From CAZBKJ01 sp964492495 (GTDB lineage: Bacteria > Patescibacteriota > Microgenomatia > UBA1400 > UBA12028): 27,259 nucleotides of DNA. Shown piece by piece: positions 14,455 through 21,348 of this stretch. Made by a program: the position numbers and the translations under genes. The notes under the pieces were generated by a model. That model had not been told where the DNA came from, ran no database searches, and worked only from the letters and a program-made list of their open reading frames with translations. Within the stretch, counting starts at the first letter, position 1. Each line of letters starts with the position of its first letter. The stretch covers positions 1-27,259 of the forward strand of contig CAZBKJ010000014.1 of NCBI GenBank assembly GCA_964492495.1, written 5' to 3'.

Positions 14455-15534
14455 ATGCAAAATACCTGGCAAAGACTTCAAACCAATCCAGAAAAAATAG
14501 AGTTTTTTCGAAAGCGCGAAAAGATTATCAATGCCATTCGAGCATTTTTTAAGACAGACGGATTTTTAGAGATAGATACACCGCTGATGGTTCGAAGTCC
14601 CGGAATGGAGCCATATCTAGAAGTTTTTGAAACAACACTCAAAGATGATCAAGGAAAGACTGAGCGCGCTTTCTTACTTACCTCCCCGGAATACGCGCTC
14701 AAAAAACTTTTGGTCGCCGGTATTCCTAAATTGTTTCAAATCTGTAAAAGTTTTCGCAATGGAGAAGGAAAAAGTAGAAAACATAATAGCGAGTTTACAA
14801 TCATGGAGTGGTATCGAACCAATGCTGATTACACTGACATCATGAAGGACTGCGAAAATCTCTTTGCGCATATAGCACATACACTTTCTCGTCATCCTGA
14901 GCAAAGGCCAGCTAAGCTAGCCGACGTCGAAGGATCCCTCTCATGGATGTATCAGGGAAAGCCCTATGACCTCACCACTCCCTGGGAGCGTATCAGTGTG
15001 TCAGAGGCGTTCCAAAAATACTGTCGTATTGATGTTGAAACGCTCATGGATGAAACACGTTTACTTACAGCCGGAAAGAAACGAGGCTTTGCTATCGATG
15101 CCAATACCACATGGGAACAGATCTATAATCAATTTTTCCTCAATGATATTGAGCCGCATTTGGGAGTGGATCGTCCGACAATCATTTATGACTTCCCTGC
15201 ATCTCAGGCAAGTCTGTCAAAACGAAAGACTGATGATTCAAGATTTGCAGAGCGATTTGAATTTTATGTGGCAGGAATTGAGATGGGCAATGCATTCTCA
15301 GAACTCACCGACAGTGAGGAGCAGCTCAAACGATTTGAGATAGAAAGACAAGAGCGAGAGAACTTAGGCAAGACTATGTATGACATTGATATGGATTACA
15401 TTGAGGCTCTGCGAGCTGGACTTCCCGCTACTGGTGGAATTGCAGTCGGGATTGATCGCATCGTGATGTTTTTTGCGAATGCAGAGCACATTAGTGATGT
15501 CGTGGCATTTCCGGTGTCAGATTTGTGGGAGTAA
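14455..15534 (+). CDS. epmA: EF-P beta-lysine ligase (EpmA/PoxA/GenX)
   Basis: 359 residues: a class II LysRS-like catalytic domain with no N-terminal OB-fold, which separates it from true LysRS (~500 residues). Class II motifs: 1 (IDTPLMVRSPG), 2 (FRNGEGKS ... EFTIMEWYR) and 3 (GGIAVGIDRIVMFF). SPEYALKKLLVAG, LFQICKSFRN and FYVAGIEMGNAFSELTD follow E. coli EpmA more closely than LysRS. In motif 3, Ala330 stands where EpmA has Ala298 and LysRS has Gly, a position tied to beta-lysine preference. It should activate (R)-beta-lysine and join it to EF-P Lys34. A repeat-encoded insertion (residues ~146-161) makes it longer than the ~325-residue norm. It follows epmB by 6 bases. Confidence 0.88.
   Translation: MQNTWQRLQTNPEKIEFFRKREKIINAIRAFFKTDGFLEIDTPLMVRSPGMEPYLEVFETTLKDDQGKTERAFLLTSPEYALKKLLVAGIPKLFQICKSFRNGEGKSRKHNSEFTIMEWYRTNADYTDIMKDCENLFAHIAHTLSRHPEQRPAKLADVEGSLSWMYQGKPYDLTTPWERISVSEAFQKYCRIDVETLMDETRLLTAGKKRGFAIDANTTWEQIYNQFFLNDIEPHLGVDRPTIIYDFPASQASLSKRKTDDSRFAERFEFYVAGIEMGNAFSELTDSEEQLKRFEIERQERENLGKTMYDIDMDYIEALRAGLPATGGIAVGIDRIVMFFANAEHISDVVAFPVSDLWE
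14891..14937. repeat. Palindromic repeat inserted in frame in epmA
   Basis: Begins GTCATCCTGAGC and ends GTCGAAGGATCC like the element in pheT, but its centre is expanded with a second inverted repeat (GGCCAGCT / AGCTAGCC, one mismatch). It encodes about residues 146-161 of EpmA. Confidence 0.7.
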
Positions 15535-15535
15535 A

Positions 15536-15844
15536 TCAATCTCTTTTATTTCGTGAATCGTACATTCGTAAAGCAAGACTACGAAGTGAAGTGATATCTA
15601 CCACGATACCTAGTCCTATGCATAGACCTCGAAGCAGTCGTTCTTTTTGTGAAATTTCATTTACACCTAGCGCACCATATCCAATCATCAAGGTTCCAGA
15701 TACTAGTAAAATTATCGGCACAATTTGAAGTAATATTTCATCAAGCTTCTTGTCTTTTTTCTTTTGCTCTTCCGCTTCTTTTCTCCTCCTAGCTGAATGA
15801 AGAAGTTGCTCTGCTGCTTTTTCGCTGTCTTTTGGTGTTGGCAT
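15536..15844 (-). CDS. Small membrane protein with charged N-terminus
   Basis: 102 residues. The first ~35 are a strongly charged helix (AARRRKEAEEQKKKDKKLDE-like), followed by two hydrophobic helices at about 37-58 (ILLQIVPIILLVSGTLMIGYG) and 70-88 (LLRGLCIGLGIVVDITSL). The C-terminus is basic (RMYDSRNKRD). Not recognised. It ends one base from the epmA stop, on the opposite strand, and so interrupts the EF-P modification locus. A weak -10 (TAAAAT) lies 8 bases before the ATG. Confidence 0.6.
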   Translation of the reverse strand: MPTPKDSEKAAEQLLHSARRRKEAEEQKKKDKKLDEILLQIVPIILLVSGTLMIGYGALGVNEISQKERLLRGLCIGLGIVVDITSLRSLALRMYDSRNKRD

Positions 15845-15910
15845 AGTCTGACATTTTATCAGATCATGCGTTTCACTCTCTTCTGTTACCCAAATAGGAA
15901 CAATAGATCC

Positions 15911-16516
15911 TTACTTAGCTTTGGCTAAGATTACAAAGTGTTTTTCTCCACCCGCATCGTCAACTTCAGAGAAAATTATTTCAAAACCTGCTTGTTCAAT
16001 CAGTTCTCTATTCTTCTCAGCTCCATAATGACTCCAATACATCTCAGATCCGCAGAAATTATCTTCTTTACCTTCCCAATCACTCGCTCCCATAGTAATG
16101 AGTAGGTATCCACCTGATTTCAGAAAAGATTTGAACCTTTTCAATAAATCAGCATGGTTTTCTCTTGGAGTATGAAAAATTGCATAAAACGAAACTACAG
16201 CGTCCACATGGTATTCAGAGTCTTTCAACTCAGACATGTCACGGACTTTATAACTTGCCTCTGGTACGTAAGATTTTGCTAATTCTATTTGAGCTTCTGA
16301 GATATCAATTCCAGATACCCTCATTCCTTTTGAAACCAGATAACTATCAATTGGTTTACCCGCACCACACCCAACATCAAGGACATTAGATTTTGGTTGT
16401 AGAACCTCTACTAACTTTGCAAGTTGTTTTTCATTCTTGAATTGATCTCTGAATTCAGAGGAATAGTTTTTGGCGGCTACATTGTAACCAGCTTTTACTT
16501 TTTGGTTCATGTTCAT
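15911..16516 (-). CDS. Class I SAM-dependent methyltransferase
   Basis: 201 residues. Motif I is VLDVGCGAGKPIDSYLVSKG (about 45-64), then GIDIS at the end of strand 2, DAVVSFYAIFH as the strand-4 motif, and SGGYLLITMG at strand 5. The compact one-domain fold suits a small-molecule or protein-terminus methyltransferase; the target is unknown. TATAAT (complement 16525-16530) is 8 bases before the ATG and there is no Shine-Dalgarno, so the transcript should be leaderless. It lies between epmA and efp in the opposite direction; the sequence gives no link with EF-P modification. Confidence 0.83.
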   Translation of the reverse strand: MNMNQKVKAGYNVAAKNYSSEFRDQFKNEKQLAKLVEVLQPKSNVLDVGCGAGKPIDSYLVSKGMRVSGIDISEAQIELAKSYVPEASYKVRDMSELKDSEYHVDAVVSFYAIFHTPRENHADLLKRFKSFLKSGGYLLITMGASDWEGKEDNFCGSEMYWSHYGAEKNRELIEQAGFEIIFSEVDDAGGEKHFVILAKAK

Positions 16517-16524
16517 ATGGATAA

Positions 16525-16530
16525 ATTATA
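16525..16530 (-). promoter_or_regulatory. -10 box of the methyltransferase gene
   Basis: TATAAT on the minus strand, 8 bases before the ATG at 16516. No convincing -35 is visible. Confidence 0.4.
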
Positions 16531-16618
16531 TGCCATTTTTTACCAAATACTTCATAAAGTTTTGTCCTATCCGCTTTAATCAGTCCGATGAACTCTTCAT
16601 TGAGCACCCTCTCTGTTC

Positions 16619-16767
16619 TAATCTACTAGTCTCACTAATCCCACTAGTCTTACTGATCTCCTGATCTACTTGTCTTTCCTCGCCTCTGTCCGCTATTGGT
16701 TATCGGATATTGAGCATTGGGTATTTCCTCTTTCCTGACCCCTTGTCCCTTTCCCCTGAAACCTTGC
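16619..16767. repeat. Three adjoining degenerate short-word arrays before efp
   Basis: 16619-16677 is built of CTAATC / CACTAGT / CTGATCT words. 16695-16725 has 7-base words GGTTATC, GGATATT, GAGCATT, GGGTATT. 16732-16767 has CCTGACC, CCTTGTC, CCTTTCC, CCTGAAA. They fill most of the gap between the methyltransferase and the efp promoter. No coding sequence is seen in this gap. Confidence 0.65.
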
Positions 16768-16773
16768 TATCTC

Positions 16774-16802
16774 GTGACAGTTTTGCCTCAAGAAGGTATA
16801 CT
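16774..16802 (+). promoter_or_regulatory. efp promoter
   Basis: GTGACA (16774-16779, five of six consensus bases), a 17-base spacer, TATACT (16797-16802). The predicted start near 16809 leaves a ~30-base untranslated leader with a Shine-Dalgarno. Confidence 0.65.
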
Positions 16803-16839
16803 ATCCTTTTACTCCCGATTGCAAAGAAGGAATCGTTCT

Positions 16840-17406
16840 ATGGCAGCACTCAATGGCGGAAATATCAAAAAAGGCATGTACATTATGTTTAAAGGTGAAC
16901 CAAGCTTGGTTACCTTTACTGAGTTCGTTTCTCCTGGAAAAGGCTCTGCCTTCATGCGAACCCGACTCAAAAGCTTAAAAACTGGAAATGTGGTGGAGTT
17001 TACCTTCAAATCAATCGAGACAATTGAAGAAGCAGATGTTGAAACCCGAGAAATGCAGTACCTCTATCAGGATGGAGAAGACTTTGTCTTTATGAACCCA
17101 CGTTCATTCGAACAAGTCACCGTCCCTGGGGGTGTGGTCAAAGAATATATTCCTTACCTGCTTCCTGAACAAAACATGTATGTAGTATTTTTCAATGAAA
17201 AACCAATTGGTCTTCGCTTCCCTGGAAAAGTGAGTTTGAAGGTTTCCTACGCGGAGGATACTACAGCAGGAAACAGAATGAACGCCCCCAAGAAAAAAGT
17301 GAGACTCGAGACTGGATATGAAGTTGATGTTCCATTGTTTATCAAAACAGGCGAATCAGTTATCATTGATACCACAACCGGTCTCTACGTAAGTAGAGGA
17401 GAATAG
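16840..17406 (+). CDS. efp: Elongation factor P
   Basis: 188 residues from ATG 16840, the same length as E. coli EF-P. This start is preceded by AAGAAGGA (8-base spacing) and lies downstream of the promoter at 16774-16802; an upstream in-frame ATG (16717) precedes that promoter and is rejected. Three beta-barrel domains are recognisable: KOW-like N-domain (GNIKKGMYIMFKGEP), central OB domain (MQYLYQDGEDFVFMN) and C-terminal OB domain (GYEVDVPLFIKTGESVIIDT). The modified loop reads FVSPGKGSAF and places Lys exactly at residue 34, the site beta-lysylated in E. coli. EF-P binds the ribosomal E site and speeds Pro-Pro bond formation. The presence of epmB and epmA nearby implies that Lys34 is lysylated. 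Confidence 0.95.
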   Translation: MAALNGGNIKKGMYIMFKGEPSLVTFTEFVSPGKGSAFMRTRLKSLKTGNVVEFTFKSIETIEEADVETREMQYLYQDGEDFVFMNPRSFEQVTVPGGVVKEYIPYLLPEQNMYVVFFNEKPIGLRFPGKVSLKVSYAEDTTAGNRMNAPKKKVRLETGYEVDVPLFIKTGESVIIDTTTGLYVSRGE

Positions 17407-17434
17407 GTAGTCATACTTTTACTGGGAGCTTTCT

Positions 17435-17871
17435 ATGGAAGGAAGATCTGATCGCGAGGACTTAGAATCTATTGCAATGAAAAGTGGCGAGGTATTTGTG
17501 GTGAAAGAAAGCATCGGGTCGTTTAAAAAAGGAGATAGGCTACTTTTTGTTGGAATTGATGAAAGAAAAGTGAAAGAAGGTAAGCGCGATGAGCCAAGAC
17601 TCAGATTCGCGATGCTTGAAAACTCTCCAGAAAGATCGAACCCGAAAGATCCTGAAGAAGGCACATCCGTTTTTACCAAAGGTGGAACAATTACAACAGA
17701 TCTTGGTTCATTTGACTGGGAAAATCTACAGAGTACGCAAGAAACGATGACTGAAGAAGAAATAACTGCNNNNNNNNNNCTTACCAAACTGAGGCCTCCA
17801 CAAAACTACATGCTCTTTTTGATCAATTTCAGCAGGCTCTGCATAGAGATCTTGACGAAGAAAGAAGCTAA
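17435..17871 (+). CDS. Hypothetical protein, interrupted by assembly gap
   Basis: Starts at ATG 17435 with GGGAG about 8 bases upstream, 28 bases after efp, so probably co-transcribed with it. The N-terminal part to the gap (~111 residues) is charged, with beta-like EVFVVKESIGSFKKGDRLLFVG and a Gly-Thr-rich stretch. After the 10 Ns, the coding-like frame is a different one: it reads YQTEASTKLHALFDQFQQAL to a TAA at 17869-17871. The gap is therefore a placeholder of unknown length rather than exactly 10 bases. The C-terminus looks helical. Not recognised. The frame that runs on to 17914 after the gap is less protein-like. Confidence 0.5.
17770..17779. other. Assembly gap (10 N)
   Basis: Ten N bases inside the orphan gene after efp. 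The frame change across it indicates that the true length is not 10 bases. Confidence 0.95.
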
Positions 17872-17959
17872 CGCTCTTCTCTTTCATCCGCTCTCGATCT
17901 TTGGTACACTGTAGGATGTGAAATTGCCTCATTTTTTGTTCCATAGAAAAAGGAGTCAA

Positions 17960-20533
17960 ATGACTCAATCACCCTCAGCCTCTTCCCCAAGATCAAAGCT
18001 TCGTGGATTAAAAATTGTCCGTGCGCTTTCGTTCTTTTCCTTGATTGGAATGGCTGTCGGGATCGTTGGTTTCTTACTTGTTTCGACCATTATCTCTGCT
18101 ACACTCCCAGACCCGCAAAAAATTGTCCGGCACGAAGGATACAGTACAAAGATTTTAGACAGAGATGGCAATGTGCTCTACGATGTGTTTAATGATGAGC
18201 GAATTGTTCCTGTTACCAAAGAAGAAGTTCCGGAGTACCTCAAACAAGCGACCGTAGCGATCGAAGACAAGGATTTTTATACCCATGGTGGATACGACCC
18301 TCTCACTCCGTTTCGTATGGTGCAAAACTTCATTTTCAAAGGTCGTGTGATCGGTGGATCCACCCTGACACAACAACTTGTCAAAAACAAACTTCTAAGC
18401 AATGAACGAACCGTCGTACGTAAGTACAAAGAATTGTTGTTATCCATGCAGATTGAACAAGCCTTCACCAAAGATCAGATTCTTCTGATGTACTTGAATG
18501 AAGCACCATACGGTGGAAACACACGTGGTGTGGGTGCAGCAGCAGAAAGTTACTTTGGGAAAAATGTGAAGGATTTGACGATGGTTGAGTCAGCGATCCT
18601 TGCAGGTCTTCCACAGCGCCCCTCAGTCTACTCGCCAACCTTTGGCAAGAAAGATGAAAACGATGTCGGATACTGGGTGGGGCGAACCATAGCAGTGCTT
18701 CGTCGTATGCGAGAAGATGGCAAAATCACCGAGGAACAAGAACAATTTGCGATCGATGAACTCAAACTCAAAACATTTGACCGACAAGCAATCGAAATCA
18801 AAGCGCCACATTTTGTCTTTTATATCCAAGACCTTCTTGAAAAAGAATATGGAGAAAAAGTACTTGAAACTGGTGGACTAAAAGTGACAACCTCCCTTGA
18901 TCTGCGCTTACAAGAAACAGCACAGACGATTATCAAAGAAGAAATAGACAAGGTCGAAAAACTGCACATCACCAATGGCTCTGTGGTGGTGATGAACCCC
19001 AACAATGGACAGATCCTTGCGATGCTTGGAAGCAAAGACTACTTTGCCAAAGATATTGATGGACAGTTCAATGTTGCTGTTGATGGACTTCGTCAGCCCG
19101 GAAGTTCGATCAAGCCAATCACCTACTTACTTGCACTTCGCAAAGGCTTTACCCCAGCATCGATGATCGTGGATGCCCCAACGATATTCCCTGGTACAGG
19201 AGGACAAAAAGACTACGAGCCCAAAAACTACGATGGAAAGTTTCGAGGCCCCGTACAACTGCGCTTTGCGCTGGGAAGTTCACTCAACATCCCTGCTGTG
19301 AAGCTACTTGCCAAGGTTGGGGTGCAAGACATGTTGTCCCTGGCATACGACATGGGCTTTGTGACGCTTGAACCCACCAAACAAAATTTAAGTCGCTTCG
19401 GACTTGCAGTGACACTAGGAGGTGGAGAAGTACATTTGATTGATTCAGTCACTGCCTACTCATCGTTTGCCAATGGTGGACACAAAGTCGATCCAATTGG
19501 GATTCTCAAAATCGAAGACAGTGAAGGCAATGTGATCTATGAAAACAAAGAACAAAAAGGCAAGCAAGTCATCAGCGAGCAAGAATCATTTTTGATTAAC
19601 CACATGCTGTCAGACAACAATGCAAGACTTCTAGCTTTTGGAGCCAACTCACAGCTCAATTTTGGTGAGCGCGCGGTGGCTGTCAAAACTGGTACCACCA
19701 ACAACCAAGTCGACAACTGGACGATCGGTTGGACTCGCAATGCAGTTGTTGGCGTCTGGGTCGGAAACAATGACAATAGCTCCATGAAATCAGTAGCATC
19801 AGGACTGACGGGTGCATCGCCAATTTGGCGACGCATCATCACTGACGCAATTGCAAATGGATACAAAGACGAAGCATGGAAAGTCCCTGATGGTGTCGAA
19901 GCAAAACTAGTCGACGCTGTGTCTGGATATCCAGAGCATGATGCTTTCCAAGCCAGAACGGAATATGTCTTAAACTCCACACTCCCTTCTCTGCCAGATC
20001 CTATTCATACCAAACTTAAACTCTGTCGCGGACAAAACAGACTTGCGTCAGAAGCAGACATTGCCCGTGGAGAGTATGACGAAAAAGAATTCTTTGTCCT
20101 CAAAGAAGAAGATCCAGTGAGTACGGATGGCAAAAACCGTTGGCAAGAAGGAATTGATGGTTGGATTGCCTCACAAGGTGATACGAGGTACCAGGTGCCG
20201 ACACAAAACTGTGATAGCACTGACCAGATCTTTATCGACTTTGATCCAAACATAGATAAACAAAACTTCAGTGGTACTGATGTGGAAATGAAACTTCGCA
20301 CCGCAACAGATGGCGATATCGATCGCATAGAGATTGTGGTCAATGATGCAGTGAAGACCACCCTTCGAGACAGACCGTACGAAACAAAGCTCGTGCTGGA
20401 TCCAGGAAAATACAAAGTGTACGCCAGAGCTTACCGCAAAGATGGCAAGACCGGCACGACTACCGATAAATACATCGGTGTTGGTGGTGTTGCCTGGGAT
20501 GCAAGCTCTCCTACCCCAACTCCAAGCCCATAG
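17960..20533 (+). CDS. Class A penicillin-binding protein (GT51 glycosyltransferase plus transpeptidase)
   Basis: 857 residues from ATG 17960, which has AAAGGAG just upstream; a GTG at 17918 has none. One membrane helix (about 22-46) anchors it. The GT51 domain has the catalytic Glu in AIEDKDFYTHGG (Glu102) and GGSTLTQQLVKN, and should polymerise lipid II. The transpeptidase domain has SSIK (Ser382, Lys385), SLN (441-443) and KTG (576-578), the three active-site motifs for peptide crosslinking. A C-terminal beta domain (about 760-850) and a Pro/Thr-rich end (PTPTPSP) follow. It shows that the cell makes crosslinked peptidoglycan. Similar to PBP1a/PonA. Confidence 0.95.
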   Translation: MTQSPSASSPRSKLRGLKIVRALSFFSLIGMAVGIVGFLLVSTIISATLPDPQKIVRHEGYSTKILDRDGNVLYDVFNDERIVPVTKEEVPEYLKQATVAIEDKDFYTHGGYDPLTPFRMVQNFIFKGRVIGGSTLTQQLVKNKLLSNERTVVRKYKELLLSMQIEQAFTKDQILLMYLNEAPYGGNTRGVGAAAESYFGKNVKDLTMVESAILAGLPQRPSVYSPTFGKKDENDVGYWVGRTIAVLRRMREDGKITEEQEQFAIDELKLKTFDRQAIEIKAPHFVFYIQDLLEKEYGEKVLETGGLKVTTSLDLRLQETAQTIIKEEIDKVEKLHITNGSVVVMNPNNGQILAMLGSKDYFAKDIDGQFNVAVDGLRQPGSSIKPITYLLALRKGFTPASMIVDAPTIFPGTGGQKDYEPKNYDGKFRGPVQLRFALGSSLNIPAVKLLAKVGVQDMLSLAYDMGFVTLEPTKQNLSRFGLAVTLGGGEVHLIDSVTAYSSFANGGHKVDPIGILKIEDSEGNVIYENKEQKGKQVISEQESFLINHMLSDNNARLLAFGANSQLNFGERAVAVKTGTTNNQVDNWTIGWTRNAVVGVWVGNNDNSSMKSVASGLTGASPIWRRIITDAIANGYKDEAWKVPDGVEAKLVDAVSGYPEHDAFQARTEYVLNSTLPSLPDPIHTKLKLCRGQNRLASEADIARGEYDEKEFFVLKEEDPVSTDGKNRWQEGIDGWIASQGDTRYQVPTQNCDSTDQIFIDFDPNIDKQNFSGTDVEMKLRTATDGDIDRIEIVVNDAVKTTLRDRPYETKLVLDPGKYKVYARAYRKDGKTGTTTDKYIGVGGVAWDASSPTPTPSP

Positions 20534-20542
20534 AAGATAGCA

Positions 20543-20664
20543 AGGTATCAGGTTCAAGGGACAAGAGGTCAGGACGTTGCAAGTTTATAGTTGGATGTTT
20601 ATCGTTTATCGAATGATAGCAACTCTCGAAAAAAGGTTTCAGGTGCAAGGTGCAAGGAATCAGG
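20543..20664. repeat. Three degenerate 7-base-period arrays after the PBP gene
   Basis: 20543-20574 has GGTATCA, GGTTCAA, GGGACAA words; 20581-20619 has AGTTTAT, GTTTATC, GTTTATC words; 20635-20664 has GGTTTCA, GGTGCAA, GGTGCAA, GGAATCA. The first and third are reverse complements of the words before epmB. Confidence 0.65.
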
Positions 20665-20705
20665 AAAACCATAATTCTCATTTTCTTCTAGAAGAATTTC
20701 AATGG

Positions 20706-20711
20706 TATACT
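20706..20711 (+). promoter_or_regulatory. -10 box of the 20719 gene
   Basis: TATACT, 7 bases before the ATG at 20719; leaderless geometry. The -35 is weak. Confidence 0.4.
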
Positions 20712-20718
20712 TTCGGGT

Positions 20719-21342
20719 ATGAAAAAATGGAAGGAACTCTTAGAAGATAATCGGTTCTCACCTATTGCAAAGGGGATTCGTTGGCATCAAAGTTTTGGTG
20801 GGAGCGATAGTCATTCTCGTCCCTTGCTTGGAGAGGATGGCCAACGATACAAAATTTATGACGAGCTGATCGAGAAATCTAATGTATCGGAATGGAAGGA
20901 GTTTACTCGTGTGTATGGGTGGTCAATTGTTTGTGCAATCGTAATCGCAGCAAGCACTGCTGGAGAAATAGCTTTATTATTTGCAGAAAAGCAAAATCTT
21001 GTATACATGTTACCAGTTTTCGCAATTGGATATTATTTTCTTTTAAGTGGAATATATTCATACCCTTCTTCAAAAGATAGGCTAGAATATATGGAAAACA
21101 GAAAGACTAGACAGGAATTCCTTCAGTCGGTTCTTGACGCGCATGAGCTGTCTCACTTCTCTGTAAAAGAATTAAAGTTTGCTGTACGAGGGGAAATTGC
21201 TCAATCAGAGAAAGAAAGTAGCGAGAATGAACAACAACGAATAGATTCAAGCAGAAAAAGATTGCAAGACCTCATGATAGTACATACCCCTGATGAAATA
21301 ATCGACCTAACAGATGATGGAGAATTACAAGAAAGAGAATGA
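20719..21342 (+). CDS. Hypothetical two-helix membrane protein
   Basis: 207 residues. A charged N-terminal domain (~65 residues, KKWKELLEDNRFS ... DELIEKSNVSEWKEF) is followed by two close membrane helices at about 69-90 (WSIVCAIVIAASTAGEIALL) and 95-115 (LVYMLPVFAIGYYFLLSGIY), then ~90 residues of charged helix rich in Glu, Lys, Arg and Ser. Both ends are probably cytoplasmic. Not recognised. Converges on pheT with a 6-base gap. Confidence 0.65.
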   Translation: MKKWKELLEDNRFSPIAKGIRWHQSFGGSDSHSRPLLGEDGQRYKIYDELIEKSNVSEWKEFTRVYGWSIVCAIVIAASTAGEIALLFAEKQNLVYMLPVFAIGYYFLLSGIYSYPSSKDRLEYMENRKTRQEFLQSVLDAHELSHFSVKELKFAVRGEIAQSEKESSENEQQRIDSSRKRLQDLMIVHTPDEIIDLTDDGELQERE

Positions 21343-21348
21343 CCGTAG

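Noticed and set aside
14455..15534. Truncated lysyl-tRNA synthetase
   Set aside because: The missing part is exactly the anticodon OB-fold, motif 3 has the EpmA-type Ala, internal motifs follow EpmA, and the epmB and efp genes are next to it.
16717..16839. Upstream start of EF-P, adding 41 residues
   Set aside because: It precedes a good promoter and runs through repeat words; ATG 16840 has a Shine-Dalgarno and puts Lys at residue 34.
13302..20664. CRISPR array
   Set aside because: The repeats are 7-base degenerate words without unique spacers, and no cas genes are present.
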